Assembly (NCBI RefSeq): GCF_003482105.1
Contig: NZ_QULM01000001.1
Location: forward strand, 744,001-808,000
Origin: Coprococcus sp. OM04-5BH
GTDB lineage: Bacteria > Bacillota > Clostridia > Lachnospirales > Lachnospiraceae
Reading direction: 5' to 3'
DNA length: 64,000 nucleotides
The notes under the pieces are model-generated. The model was not told where the DNA came from, ran no database searches, and saw only the letters and a list, made by a program, of their open reading frames with translations. Shown here piece after piece: positions 15,823-24,186 of the stretch. Position 1 is the stretch's first letter; each line of letters opens with the position of its first letter. The translations under genes and the position numbers were made by a program.

Positions 15823-16590
15823 ATGATTAACGAAGGAGCTAATCCTCCCGGGCGAAGTAGTGGTTATGTAGATATTAATTGCCACATTCTTCCTGGTTTG
15901 GATGATGGAGCTACAGATTTAAGAACTTCAATAGGAATGTTAAAGATTGCATATGAGGAAGGCATAAGAACAATAATCGCAACACCTGATTACAGACGCC
16001 AGTATAAGGAAACCGATATGGATAAGCTTAAGGCTGTGTTTGAGAGGGTGAAGAACGAGGCTGCCAAGATAAGTCCTGATCTCAGGCTTTATTTCGGCAG
16101 GGAGATCTTTTATGATAACGACGCCCACGAGAAGATCGTGTCAGGCGAGATATCCTCACTTGCCAAGAGCAGATATGTAATGCTTGAATTTCCGGTTGAT
16201 ATAGATTACGAAACAATAGCAGAAGCTATAAGAGACATTTCTATGGATGGTTACATTCCTATAGTGTCCCATGTTGAGACCTACAGTTGCCTTGACGAGG
16301 ATGAGGACATGGTTGAGGATCTTATAAAGCTTGGCGCTTATATTCAGGTGGATTCCGGTTCGGTAATGGGGGAAAATGGACATGACATCCGAAACTTTGC
16401 CAGAAAGCTGGTAAAGAACGAGATGGTTCATTTCATTGCCACAGATGCCCACGATTGTGACGACAAGGCACCTCTTATGAAGGAGTGTGCGGAATACATT
16501 GAACGCAAATGCGGCTTCGACTATATGAATGAGGTTCTGTATATTAATCCTATGGCCATAATTGAGAATGACGATGTAGAGATAATATAG
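15823..16590 (+). CDS. CpsB/YwqE-like PHP phosphatase with altered metal ligands
   Basis: A 255-residue protein of the PHP-type tyrosine phosphatase family (CpsB, CapC, YwqE), which usually dephosphorylates capsule-chain-length kinases. The order of motifs is conserved: DINCHILPGLDDG at the N-terminus, IATPDY, GREIFYD, SHVETYS and FIATDAH. However, the first His of the usual DIHCH is Asn, and the His of ATPH is Asp. Both are metal ligands in the family, so activity or metal preference may differ. No capsule kinase gene is in view. The ATG at 15823 has GGAGG 6 nt upstream; an ATG at 15811 overlaps that site and is unlikely. Confidence 0.85.
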   Translation: MINEGANPPGRSSGYVDINCHILPGLDDGATDLRTSIGMLKIAYEEGIRTIIATPDYRRQYKETDMDKLKAVFERVKNEAAKISPDLRLYFGREIFYDNDAHEKIVSGEISSLAKSRYVMLEFPVDIDYETIAEAIRDISMDGYIPIVSHVETYSCLDEDEDMVEDLIKLGAYIQVDSGSVMGENGHDIRNFARKLVKNEMVHFIATDAHDCDDKAPLMKECAEYIERKCGFDYMNEVLYINPMAIIENDDVEII

Positions 16591-16659
16591 AGATAATATA
16601 TTTTCAGATGCAGATCTTTCTGAACACGGATCTGTGATCAGTGCATTGCAACTTTATAT

Positions 16660-16694
16660 AAAAAAGCTGGTATCAAATGATACCAGCTTTTTTA
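16660..16694. terminator. Bidirectional terminator between convergent genes
   Basis: AAAAAAGCTGGTATC and GATACCAGCTTTTTT form a near-perfect stem with an AAAT loop; A- and T-runs serve both the PHP phosphatase and mecA. Confidence 0.92.
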
Positions 16695-16739
16695 GCTTAA
16701 TTGTTTTGATTTGAAAGGCTATAAATATGACGTTTATTA

Positions 16740-17621
16740 TCACAGTGTAGCAAGTGTCTGCACTGCATTTTCCTTTACTATGACCTTGAAGTGTTCTGCC
16801 ATATGATATCTGAAAGCGTAATTTGACTTATAATATGAACCAAACTCTGCAAATATACCACAGGCTCTCTTAAATTCTCCGTCACTGTTCTCATCACTCT
16901 GAGCTATAAGATAAAATCTGTTGTCAGAAGGATTTTTATAAAGTGTATTGGTACTGTTGTAGAAGCCCTTAAGCTGCTTGGATACCTTTATTACTGTATT
17001 TAATGAGTCGAAGACGAAGATAGTGTATGCTTTGCTCTTTGAAGGAGCAGGTGTTTCACCGTCGTTTGCCCCGGTATCATCTGTAGCTACGTCTGATTTC
17101 TGGGTACTTCCTGCCTCAGGAGTGTCAAAGCTTATGCCGTCCATTGTGTTTGGAAGGTTCGCCAGACTGCTGATGATGTTGCCAAGGGTCTCAAGAACCT
17201 CGGGAGCTTTGCCGGACAATGGGATGTTGGTCTCGACAGACGCTGTAAATCCATCATTGTAGTAATCATCATCGTCATCCTCGTCAGAGAAATCTATATC
17301 TTCCTCCGTATCATCGTCATCCTCTATGTCGTCATTCTTTGAAAATCTTGAGAACCTGGTATCAAGCTCTTCAGGATCCTCCACCTTGGTAACGATCAGG
17401 ACTAATGAGTCGGGGGTCATTGGCACCGCTTCGATCATTAAAGGGACATTGTCAATCTCAAACCCAAGTTCGTCAGATGCCTGGAGCATCATTTCTCTGA
17501 ACAGGGCCTTTGCTTTCGGGGAACCATAAGCCAGCTCGGATAGCTTCAACTGTTTCTCGGCAAGGTCAGCCTTTGAAAGTATGCATCGTATTTGGTTTTC
17601 ACTTAAGCGTTCAATCTTCAA
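16740..17621 (-). CDS. mecA: MecA-type adaptor protein
   Basis: A 293-residue adaptor for the ClpC/ClpP protease, of the MecA/YpbH family. The N-terminal domain (KIERLSENQIRCILSKADL) and the C-terminal domain (YTIFVFDSLNTVIKVSKQL, then AEFGSYY near the end) are both present. They are joined by a linker of about 110 residues with a very acidic stretch (EDDDDTEEDIDFSDEDDDDD). The annotated ATG at 17630 touches the AGGGG site directly, so the TTG three codons later (17621), 9 nt from that site, is the likely start and gives the usual MKIERL N-terminus. Confidence 0.92.
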   Translation of the reverse strand: MKIERLSENQIRCILSKADLAEKQLKLSELAYGSPKAKALFREMMLQASDELGFEIDNVPLMIEAVPMTPDSLVLIVTKVEDPEELDTRFSRFSKNDDIEDDDDTEEDIDFSDEDDDDDYYNDGFTASVETNIPLSGKAPEVLETLGNIISSLANLPNTMDGISFDTPEAGSTQKSDVATDDTGANDGETPAPSKSKAYTIFVFDSLNTVIKVSKQLKGFYNSTNTLYKNPSDNRFYLIAQSDENSDGEFKRACGIFAEFGSYYKSNYAFRYHMAEHFKVIVKENAVQTLATL

Positions 17622-17635
17622 TAAAATCATCCCCT

Positions 17636-18335
17636 TTTGCTTAACTTTTTGTTACTATAGTTTACCACAATTATTTTACATGTAAATACTTTATTGACCG
17701 GCAAAATATAACTTTTTTGTGAAATCTATTATCCTGTAAATACTCCTGTTTTCAAAATCCTATAATATACAGTATGCGTAATTTTCGGTGACGATAACCA
17801 ACTTTGTGATTGATTTGGCATGTTTTATGTGGTGGGAGTGACGGTTACCTTAGATGTATAGTTATGCCTTGTTTTGTACAGTATCATAGTCATTTTATAA
17901 GCTTTTTCTAAACTCTCTTAAGTTAGGGTAAAACCTATTGTAAATGAAACAGAATAGTATATATTAGGCATTAACAAGGATTAAAGCTGTGGACATAAAA
18001 GACACCATGTCAAATGCGGAGGTTCTTAAGGGCAATTCTGCCGGATGAAAATATCCTGAATGTAAGATACAGATAATTATTTAAAGGTTGCGGTAAATTT
18101 AATAATAAAAAATAAGCGTAAACATAAAGATATTTTAAGGTCTTTCAGGAAAATGAATTAACACATCATATATTTTGTCCGTCGGGGTTGTACAAAGTTA
18201 TAGGGAGGTGATATGGGACAAGTGAAAAATACTGTAAATAATGAAAATTAATGAGCCTGTAAGCTTATTGCAGCAGGACGATCAAATGCACGCCGGGGAA
18301 CCGCCACCATATAAGTGGCGGTTCTTCAATATTAC
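17636..18335. other. 700-bp gap without a recognised gene
   Basis: Between mecA and the amidase gene I see no convincing ORF. It holds a possible mecA promoter on the minus strand near 17650-17690, two imperfect direct repeats (GTGACGATAACC and GTGACGGTTACC, about 17788-17850), a 12-codon ORF at 18213 after AGGGAGGTGAT, and a strong hairpin (GAACCGCCAC at 18298-18307 with GTGGCGGTTC at 18315-18324) near the end. A plus-strand small RNA ending at that hairpin is possible but not shown. Confidence 0.5.
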
Positions 18336-19193
18336 CTAGTTTGCCGGTATTGGTTGAGTGCCGGAATTTAAGAAATAATTTTCGTAGTAAGAATTAATTC
18401 CATGAGCGATAGCCGTTGCAATGGTTGTCTGGTATTCGGTTCCTGAAAGGCTTGTTCCTTCATTTTCATTTGTCAGGAAGCCGCACTCAACAATAACCGC
18501 GGGACAGGGATTGTTTTTAAGGAGGATATAGTTATCATTTGCCTTGGATTTTCTGGCAGTATCAGGTGAAATGGTGGTGCTGATACCTTCTTCAATGCAA
18601 TCTGCCAGGGAACTGCTTTTGTCAGAAGAAAAATAGTAGAACACCTGGGCACCGTGGACACTGCTGTCGGAGAAGCTGTTTTGGTGTATGCTGACGGATA
18701 TGTCAGACTGATTGGTGCGTATCATTTCGATACGGTTGTGAAGGTCTGAGTTTTTCTTTGATGTAGCCCCGGGAGTGTCCAGGGATACATCACTGTCACG
18801 GGTAAGATAAACTGTGAAGCCGGAGTCCGTAAGGATATCCCGGAGTATAAGGGATATGGCTAGATTGACATCCTTTTCCTGTACGTTGTTCACACCCACC
18901 TTGCCGGGATCGTATCCGCCATGACCCGGATCTATTGTTATTACGAAATCTTTTTTGGCGGCGGTACCGGGGGTTTTACTTTTTGCACCATTGCTGCCTG
19001 ACTTGCAATTATTGTTGCCGGTATTTGAATTTTTTTCACATTTGCCATCGGAACCTGTAAAATTCTGCGAATCTATACCATCTGAATTATCGGTTAAGAA
19101 AGTTGACTTGTTTTCAGTCCATGTGAAAACCGATATACCAAGAGTTATCAGCATGGCGGCACATGCGGCAATGATAGAAAGCTTTTTCTTCAT
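18336..19193 (-). CDS. N-acetylmuramoyl-L-alanine amidase (Amidase_3), exported
   Basis: A 285-residue cell-wall hydrolase that cuts the amide bond between muramic acid and the stem peptide. An N-terminal signal segment (residues 5-24) is followed by a Ser/Asn/Gly-rich linker to about residue 78, then the Amidase_3 domain: TIDPGHGGYDPG with the first zinc His, the zinc Glu in the NVQEKDVN segment, SVSIHQNSF with another zinc His, and VIVECGFLTN with the catalytic Glu. No cell-wall-binding repeats are present. The ribosome binding site before the ATG is weak (GGTGATCC). Roles in septum splitting or sporulation are both possible. Confidence 0.92.
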   Translation of the reverse strand: MKKKLSIIAACAAMLITLGISVFTWTENKSTFLTDNSDGIDSQNFTGSDGKCEKNSNTGNNNCKSGSNGAKSKTPGTAAKKDFVITIDPGHGGYDPGKVGVNNVQEKDVNLAISLILRDILTDSGFTVYLTRDSDVSLDTPGATSKKNSDLHNRIEMIRTNQSDISVSIHQNSFSDSSVHGAQVFYYFSSDKSSSLADCIEEGISTTISPDTARKSKANDNYILLKNNPCPAVIVECGFLTNENEGTSLSGTEYQTTIATAIAHGINSYYENYFLNSGTQPIPAN

Positions 19194-19336
19194 AGAGGAT
19201 CACCATGGCAGGAAATATTTGTAGAAATTATATTAGGTAGAAATTGAAAATATGCACACCTTTTATATTTGACACAGCAACTATATTAGATATAAAATAC
19301 AGACAAGTATGCGTATAAATATGATGGCCGATGTAT

Positions 19337-19380
19337 GTGTCAAGTCAGCCCTTTGCCTTTAATGGGCTGGTGTTTGGCAC
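19337..19380 (+). promoter_or_regulatory. Two-step hairpin just before a ribosome binding site
   Basis: GTGTCAA (19337-19343) pairs with TTGGCAC (19374-19380, one G-U), enclosing CAGCCC (19346-19351) with GGGCTG (19364-19369). The ribosome binding site GGGAGG begins 3 nt later. It may tune translation of the next gene. Confidence 0.5.
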
Positions 19381-19393
19381 GTGGGAGGAATAA

Positions 19394-20656
19394 ATGGATA
19401 AATATACAGAGATTGTAAAAGAAATACAGAGGGGAAACCAGGAAGCAAGAAATATGCTGGAGAATCAGCTTAAGCAGGATTACCAGTACATGGTCGCAAA
19501 TGTCAATGACCTGGCTCAGGCAGAAGGACTATTAAGAAGTGCCATAGCAAGTGCCATGGCGAATATTACTCCGACTTCAAATCCTGACGGAATAGGCGAG
19601 TCCGTAAGAAGAAACCTTGAGTGGAACCTTACAAGGGCTTCCCAGGTAAGAAGAGACTATAATCAGGGAAATAATTATGGTGACGACACAGTTACATTTT
19701 CCAGAAGCGGTACATACAGCATGAATAATAACCCTCAGGGTGGCTATGCAGGTCCCGCAGGATACCGGAACAATGGTTATGGTCAGCAGAACATCTACAA
19801 CGACAGGACTAACAATTATAATCAAGCAAATAATTTCAGTGGCAACAACAATGCAGGATACGGACAGCAGAGCAATATAAACAATGGTGCAGGATACGGA
19901 CAGCGGAGCAATATAAACAATGGTTCAGGCTATGGACAGCAGAACAATATAAACAACGCTGCCAGACCACAGACACCTTCAAATACTGCTCCAAAGACCA
20001 ACAAAAATAAGAAGAATTTTATTAAATACGCCTTGATCGGTGCAGGAATACCTGCAATCATCATAATCGGAATTGTATTGTATAATGTTTTTTTCAAGGA
20101 CAATTCTTCAAAAAAGGTAGTGTCGGGTATTGATGATAATACAGGAAACAGCACAGAAGATTACTCATATCAGGATGATACAGAGGATACTTCATACAAT
20201 GATACAGAAACATCAGATAATAATATTGCCAGCGATACAGGCTATGAGATAGTTATAGAAGATTACTTCTATTATTATTCAAATGAGGACGCAGAGGGAA
20301 TGAAGCTCTGTTACCTGGATTGTATCAGAGACTCTATGGAGAAGGACATGTACAGCTCGGTTTCCGGGGCAAATTCCATGGACGATTACTGGCAGGTAAT
20401 GGAAAACGGCTATGGCAGTGACTTCCAGATAACTGCGGATATTGCATCCACAGAGGAATGTGATGCATCTACAGTTCTGGGACTTGAGAGTCACATACAG
20501 ACTACCTATGGCGAGAAGGTTACCATAGACAGAGCCATCATAGCAAATCTCCATGAGACATGTTCAGGCTCTCTTACAACCCACTCGTTTGACGAGTCTA
20601 TATATGTAGCCTACATAAATGGAGCCTGGTACATGATAGGAACAGTATTGCAGTAA
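19394..20656 (+). CDS. Asn/Gln/Gly-rich single-pass membrane protein
   Basis: A 420-residue protein of unknown function. The first 90 residues form a helical domain of unknown type. Residues 100-195 are low complexity, rich in Asn, Gly, Tyr and Gln, including three 12-residue repeats. A Lys/Asn cluster and one transmembrane helix (ALIGAGIPAIIIIGIVLYNV, about 215-234) follow. Residues 250-300 are Asp/Ser/Thr-rich, and the last 120 residues form a soluble domain that should lie outside. A C-terminal module after an acidic linker recalls NTF2-like folds such as DUF4878, but I am not sure. AGGAGG is absent; GGGAGG precedes the ATG. Confidence 0.7.
   Translation: MDKYTEIVKEIQRGNQEARNMLENQLKQDYQYMVANVNDLAQAEGLLRSAIASAMANITPTSNPDGIGESVRRNLEWNLTRASQVRRDYNQGNNYGDDTVTFSRSGTYSMNNNPQGGYAGPAGYRNNGYGQQNIYNDRTNNYNQANNFSGNNNAGYGQQSNINNGAGYGQRSNINNGSGYGQQNNINNAARPQTPSNTAPKTNKNKKNFIKYALIGAGIPAIIIIGIVLYNVFFKDNSSKKVVSGIDDNTGNSTEDYSYQDDTEDTSYNDTETSDNNIASDTGYEIVIEDYFYYYSNEDAEGMKLCYLDCIRDSMEKDMYSSVSGANSMDDYWQVMENGYGSDFQITADIASTEECDASTVLGLESHIQTTYGEKVTIDRAIIANLHETCSGSLTTHSFDESIYVAYINGAWYMIGTVLQ
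19853..19960 (+). repeat. Three 36-bp in-frame tandem repeats
   Basis: Copies start at 19853, 19889 and 19925. Each codes for a 12-residue unit such as AGYGQQSNINNG. Copies 1 and 2 are almost identical in DNA; the third has diverged. Copy number can change by slippage without shifting the frame. Confidence 0.85.
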
Positions 20657-20682
20657 ATAAATACCAAAAGAGGTGACATAGA

Positions 20683-21729
20683 ATGGAAACCATTCTTAGA
20701 AAAGCAGATATAAATGACGAGGAAACATTTGCCATGGCGGGAGATATCCTTAAGGCAGGCGGACTCGTGGCATTTCCTACAGAGACAGTATATGGTCTTG
20801 GAGGAGACGCATTAAACAGCGAGGCAGCGGGCAAGATATATAGTGCCAAGGGCAGACCCTCGGACAATCCATTGATCGTGCATATAGCAGATACAAACAG
20901 TGTATATGAGCTGGCGGAGTATGTGCCTGAGGGAGCGAAGCTGTTGATGGAGGCCTTCTGGCCGGGACCTCTTACCATAATATTTAAGAAGAAATCAGTT
21001 GTGCCGGATACCACCACCGGCGGACTTAACACGGTGGCAATCCGTATGCCATCCCATCCGGGAGCATTGAAGCTTATAAAGGATTCGGGGGTATTTATCG
21101 CAGCTCCGAGTGCCAACCTGTCAGGAAGACCTTCACCTACTACAGCGGCACATGTTATGGAGGATATGAACGGCAGGATAGATATGGTTCTTGACGGCGG
21201 TCCGGTAGGTATAGGCATAGAGTCTACTATTGTTGATATGACAGGGGAGAGACCTACCATCTTAAGACCCGGTTATATATCAGGGAAAATGATAAAGGAC
21301 GTGGTGGGTGATTGTATCATGGATCCGGCTCTTGAGAGCGTGGGAGCAGGCATAAGACCAAAGGCTCCGGGTATGAAATACACCCATTATGCACCTAAGG
21401 GTGAGCTGTCCATAGTTGAGAGTGATGATATAGAAAAGGTCATCAATAAGATAAATGAACTGGTACAGGAGAAGAAGGAACAGGGCTTTAAGACAGCAGT
21501 AATCTGTGACACGGAAAATGTGGCCAGATATAACTGTCAGCATGTTCTTGACGCTGGCAGCAGGAAGAATGAGATAACAGTGTCGGCGGCACTCTACAGC
21601 CTGCTCAGAACCTGCGATGATATAGGTGCAGATTATATCTACACAGAATCATTTGCAGAGGGAGATATGGGATATGCCATAATGAACAGGCTTATCAAGG
21701 CAGCAGGACACAGGATAATAGAAGTGTAA
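20683..21729 (+). CDS. ywlC: Threonylcarbamoyl-AMP synthase
   Basis: A 348-residue YrdC/Sua5-type enzyme that makes threonylcarbamoyl-AMP from threonine, bicarbonate and ATP for the t6A37 base of tRNAs. The YrdC domain is clear: FPTETVYGLGGDA, SAKGRPSDNPLIVHI with the KGRPSxNP motif, and PSANLSGRPSPTTAAHV. A C-terminal Sua5 domain of about 130 residues follows. The length matches the long YwlC type of Firmicutes. AGAGGTGAC precedes the ATG. rpiB follows 42 nt downstream. Confidence 0.94.
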   Translation: METILRKADINDEETFAMAGDILKAGGLVAFPTETVYGLGGDALNSEAAGKIYSAKGRPSDNPLIVHIADTNSVYELAEYVPEGAKLLMEAFWPGPLTIIFKKKSVVPDTTTGGLNTVAIRMPSHPGALKLIKDSGVFIAAPSANLSGRPSPTTAAHVMEDMNGRIDMVLDGGPVGIGIESTIVDMTGERPTILRPGYISGKMIKDVVGDCIMDPALESVGAGIRPKAPGMKYTHYAPKGELSIVESDDIEKVINKINELVQEKKEQGFKTAVICDTENVARYNCQHVLDAGSRKNEITVSAALYSLLRTCDDIGADYIYTESFAEGDMGYAIMNRLIKAAGHRIIEV

Positions 21730-21771
21730 AATATAAGTAATAAAGAATATGATTAAAAAGGAGAATTGATT

Positions 21772-22197
21772 ATGATAGCTTTAGGTTGTGATCACGGCGG
21801 ATATGGTTTAATGCAGGAGGTTATCAGGCACCTTGAGGACAGAGGGCTTGAGTACAAGAATTACGGCTGCTACAGCGAGGAGTCAGTGGACTATCCTGTA
21901 TATGCCAAGGCTGCTGCAAATGCAGTTGCATCAGGAGAGTGTGAGAAGGGAATACTGATCTGCGGAACAGGTATCGGTATCTCAATAGCTGCAAACAAGG
22001 TTCCGGGAATAAGAGCTGCATTATGCCACGACTGTTTCTCGGCAGAGGCAACCAGACAGCACAACGACGCCAATATGCTCGCCATGGGTGCCAGAGTTAT
22101 AGGTCCGGGACTTGCATTAAAGATAGTCGACATTTTCCTGGATACACCATTTTCAAATGATGAGAGACATATAAGAAGAATAGGAATGATTGAGTAA
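21772..22197 (+). CDS. rpiB: Ribose-5-phosphate isomerase B
   Basis: A 141-residue RpiB/LacAB-type isomerase (ribose 5-phosphate to ribulose 5-phosphate). The motifs GCDHGGYGLM, DYPVYAKAAANAV, GILICGTGIGISIAANK with the catalytic Cys, and HNDANMLAMGARVIG are complete. The ATG at 21772 is 8 nt from AAGGAG; the earlier in-frame TTG at 21766 is too close. Its stop lies at the start of the next gene, so the two overlap or nearly touch. Confidence 0.95.
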   Translation: MIALGCDHGGYGLMQEVIRHLEDRGLEYKNYGCYSEESVDYPVYAKAAANAVASGECEKGILICGTGIGISIAANKVPGIRAALCHDCFSAEATRQHNDANMLAMGARVIGPGLALKIVDIFLDTPFSNDERHIRRIGMIE

Positions 22198-22198
22198 G

Positions 22199-24061
22199 AT
22201 GTCAGTATTTAAACATGTAAAGGATTTTTTATATGCAAACAGAAAACTAATGCTTCTTACCATTCCCTTCTGGACGATGGATCTTGTAATAAGGATACTG
22301 GGATATAAGATAGATTACTATCAGGCATACATGCCTATCCCTAACCTTTTTACCCTGATATATGTAATGCTTTTTATGGGCATTGCGTCCTCAGTTAAGG
22401 GAAATGCAGGGAAGATAATATACGGTATATTCTTTATACCGTATTTTGTTATGTTTGCTACCAATATTATATATTACAATCTGACGGGATTTTATTTTGA
22501 TTTTCACCTTACCCAGATGATGGACGAGGGAAGTTCGTATATATGGGAGACAATTACAGGAACACCGGTATGGTATTATATACTTATGGTGGTGATCCTT
22601 GCCATGGGTATATATGCCATAGTGAAATTCCCCAAGGGCGAGAAGTTCAGAGGAAAGAGGCTGATAGTGGCTGTAGTGGCATTTGTTGTGGTGCATACTG
22701 CCATGCCGCTTTTCATGGGTGGCAACTCAGATCTTAAGTGGAACAGCTTCAAGAAGGCAAGGAACATATATGAGAACTATAGCGATGTGAATAAGAGCAT
22801 GAAGCTTTCGGGACTTTATGAGTACACCGTGAGAAATCTGTACATGACCTTTTTAAAACCTGAGGAGAAGCTCAGTGGAGAGGACGAGGCGTTCCTTAAG
22901 ACCCAGTATGATCCTGAAGCTGCAAATGAAGAAAATCAGTACACCGGAAAATTCACAGGAAAGAATGTTATATTCCTCCAGCTTGAGGGAATGGACAGCT
23001 GGCTGTTAAGTGAGGAGACAACTCCTAATCTTTATAAGTTGAAAAACGAGTCCATGGATTTCACCGAGCATTATTCCCTGTACACCGGCGGTGGTTCAAC
23101 ATTTAACTCGGAATTTGCCGTGAATACAGGATTTACCACCCCTGTAAGCTATACCCAGAATGTATACACCTTAAATGACCACACCTTTGATCACACAATG
23201 GCGAAGCTCTTTAAGGAACAGGGTTACTCGGTAAATGCCTTCCACATGAACAGTTCGGATTTCTACAGCAGAGGCATAAATTACAGAAGCTGGGGCTTTG
23301 ACAATTACTACGGTCTTGTGGATATTGCAGATTATAAGAATGACGAAGAGGAGCTTGATAGGGAGCTTATACTTAATAAGGATTTCTATGATCTCATGTT
23401 TAAGCAGGATGGACCGTTTGTGGATTATATAATCACCTACACACCACACACCCCATTTGAGACTGAGGATGGGGTAGGCAGACTGGTGGCAGAGATGAAG
23501 TATGGCAAGGGTAACATTCCGTCCGGTCTTACAGAAGAGGATGTTGTGAAGCTTGAGGCTGCGGAGACCGACTATATGGTGGGGCTCCTCATACAGGCAT
23601 TAAAGGACAATGATCTCTATGACAATACGGTGATCGTTGCCTATGCGGATCATTATCTCTACACCATAAGAGACAAATCCATACTTGACAAATACAAGGA
23701 AACCGATAATAATCTCATAAATCATACACCATTCTTCATATGGAGCAGCGATGGCTCTTATGAAGAGGTAAATGCGGTAAATATGCAGATGAATATTCTG
23801 CCCACAGTGCTTAATCTGTTTGGCATAACCTACAACCCTACAGAGTATCTGGGTAGGGATATCCTTGCTCCGGACTATGAAGGACTGGCATATTTCTCGG
23901 ATTATTCATGGTACAACGGACAGGTGTATGTGGAGAACGGAAAGGTCACTTCAGGAAGCGGAAATATCTCCGACGCAGAGGTAGAGGCTACACAGCAGAA
24001 GGTGAATGACCTCATAAGAAAGAATGACCTTATATTAAAATACGATTATTTCAGACATTAA
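22199..24061 (+). CDS. LTA-synthase-like phosphoglycerol transferase
   Basis: A protein of about 620 residues with the layout of lipoteichoic acid synthase: five transmembrane helices in the first 200 residues, then a sulfatase-fold domain facing outward. Family landmarks are NVIFLQLEGMDSWLL (first metal Glu), GGGSTFNSEFAVNTG with the catalytic Thr, NAFHMNSSDFYSRG, and ADHYLY near the C-terminus. It probably transfers glycerol phosphate from phosphatidylglycerol to an acceptor. The start is ATG 22199, or TTG 22190, which would overlap the rpiB stop by 8 nt. A processive glycosyltransferase gene follows, suggesting joint action on a cell-surface polymer. Confidence 0.88.
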   Translation: MSVFKHVKDFLYANRKLMLLTIPFWTMDLVIRILGYKIDYYQAYMPIPNLFTLIYVMLFMGIASSVKGNAGKIIYGIFFIPYFVMFATNIIYYNLTGFYFDFHLTQMMDEGSSYIWETITGTPVWYYILMVVILAMGIYAIVKFPKGEKFRGKRLIVAVVAFVVVHTAMPLFMGGNSDLKWNSFKKARNIYENYSDVNKSMKLSGLYEYTVRNLYMTFLKPEEKLSGEDEAFLKTQYDPEAANEENQYTGKFTGKNVIFLQLEGMDSWLLSEETTPNLYKLKNESMDFTEHYSLYTGGGSTFNSEFAVNTGFTTPVSYTQNVYTLNDHTFDHTMAKLFKEQGYSVNAFHMNSSDFYSRGINYRSWGFDNYYGLVDIADYKNDEEELDRELILNKDFYDLMFKQDGPFVDYIITYTPHTPFETEDGVGRLVAEMKYGKGNIPSGLTEEDVVKLEAAETDYMVGLLIQALKDNDLYDNTVIVAYADHYLYTIRDKSILDKYKETDNNLINHTPFFIWSSDGSYEEVNAVNMQMNILPTVLNLFGITYNPTEYLGRDILAPDYEGLAYFSDYSWYNGQVYVENGKVTSGSGNISDAEVEATQQKVNDLIRKNDLILKYDYFRH

Positions 24062-24113
24062 GACCGGACAGTGTACGTTGATATGCAGTTCTCATGTTCT
24101 GAATATGCAGAGA

Positions 24114-24180
24114 GTGTCAAATGACACATAAGAGATGAAAACACGCCATTATTTTGTGGGCTGTGCCAATAAAAAGGAGA
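24114..24180 (+). promoter_or_regulatory. Repeated leader element, copy B (before glycosyltransferase)
   Basis: Hairpin GTGTC-AAAT-GACAC from 24114, then CACGCCATT and ATTTTGTGGGCTGTGCCAAT before the ribosome binding site AAAAGGAG. CACG may pair with either of two TGTG segments. Copy A is at 12549 and copy C at 50540. Confidence 0.55.
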
Positions 24181-24186
24181 ATAAAA

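Noticed and set aside
18213..18251. 12-codon ORF after AGGGAGGTGAT
   Set aside because: The ribosome binding site is good, but the spacing to the ATG is short and the peptide has no features; kept only as part of the gap description.
18298..18324. Intrinsic terminator for the amidase gene
   Set aside because: On the minus strand the hairpin is followed by CCCCGG rather than Ts; only a plus-strand or processing role is plausible.
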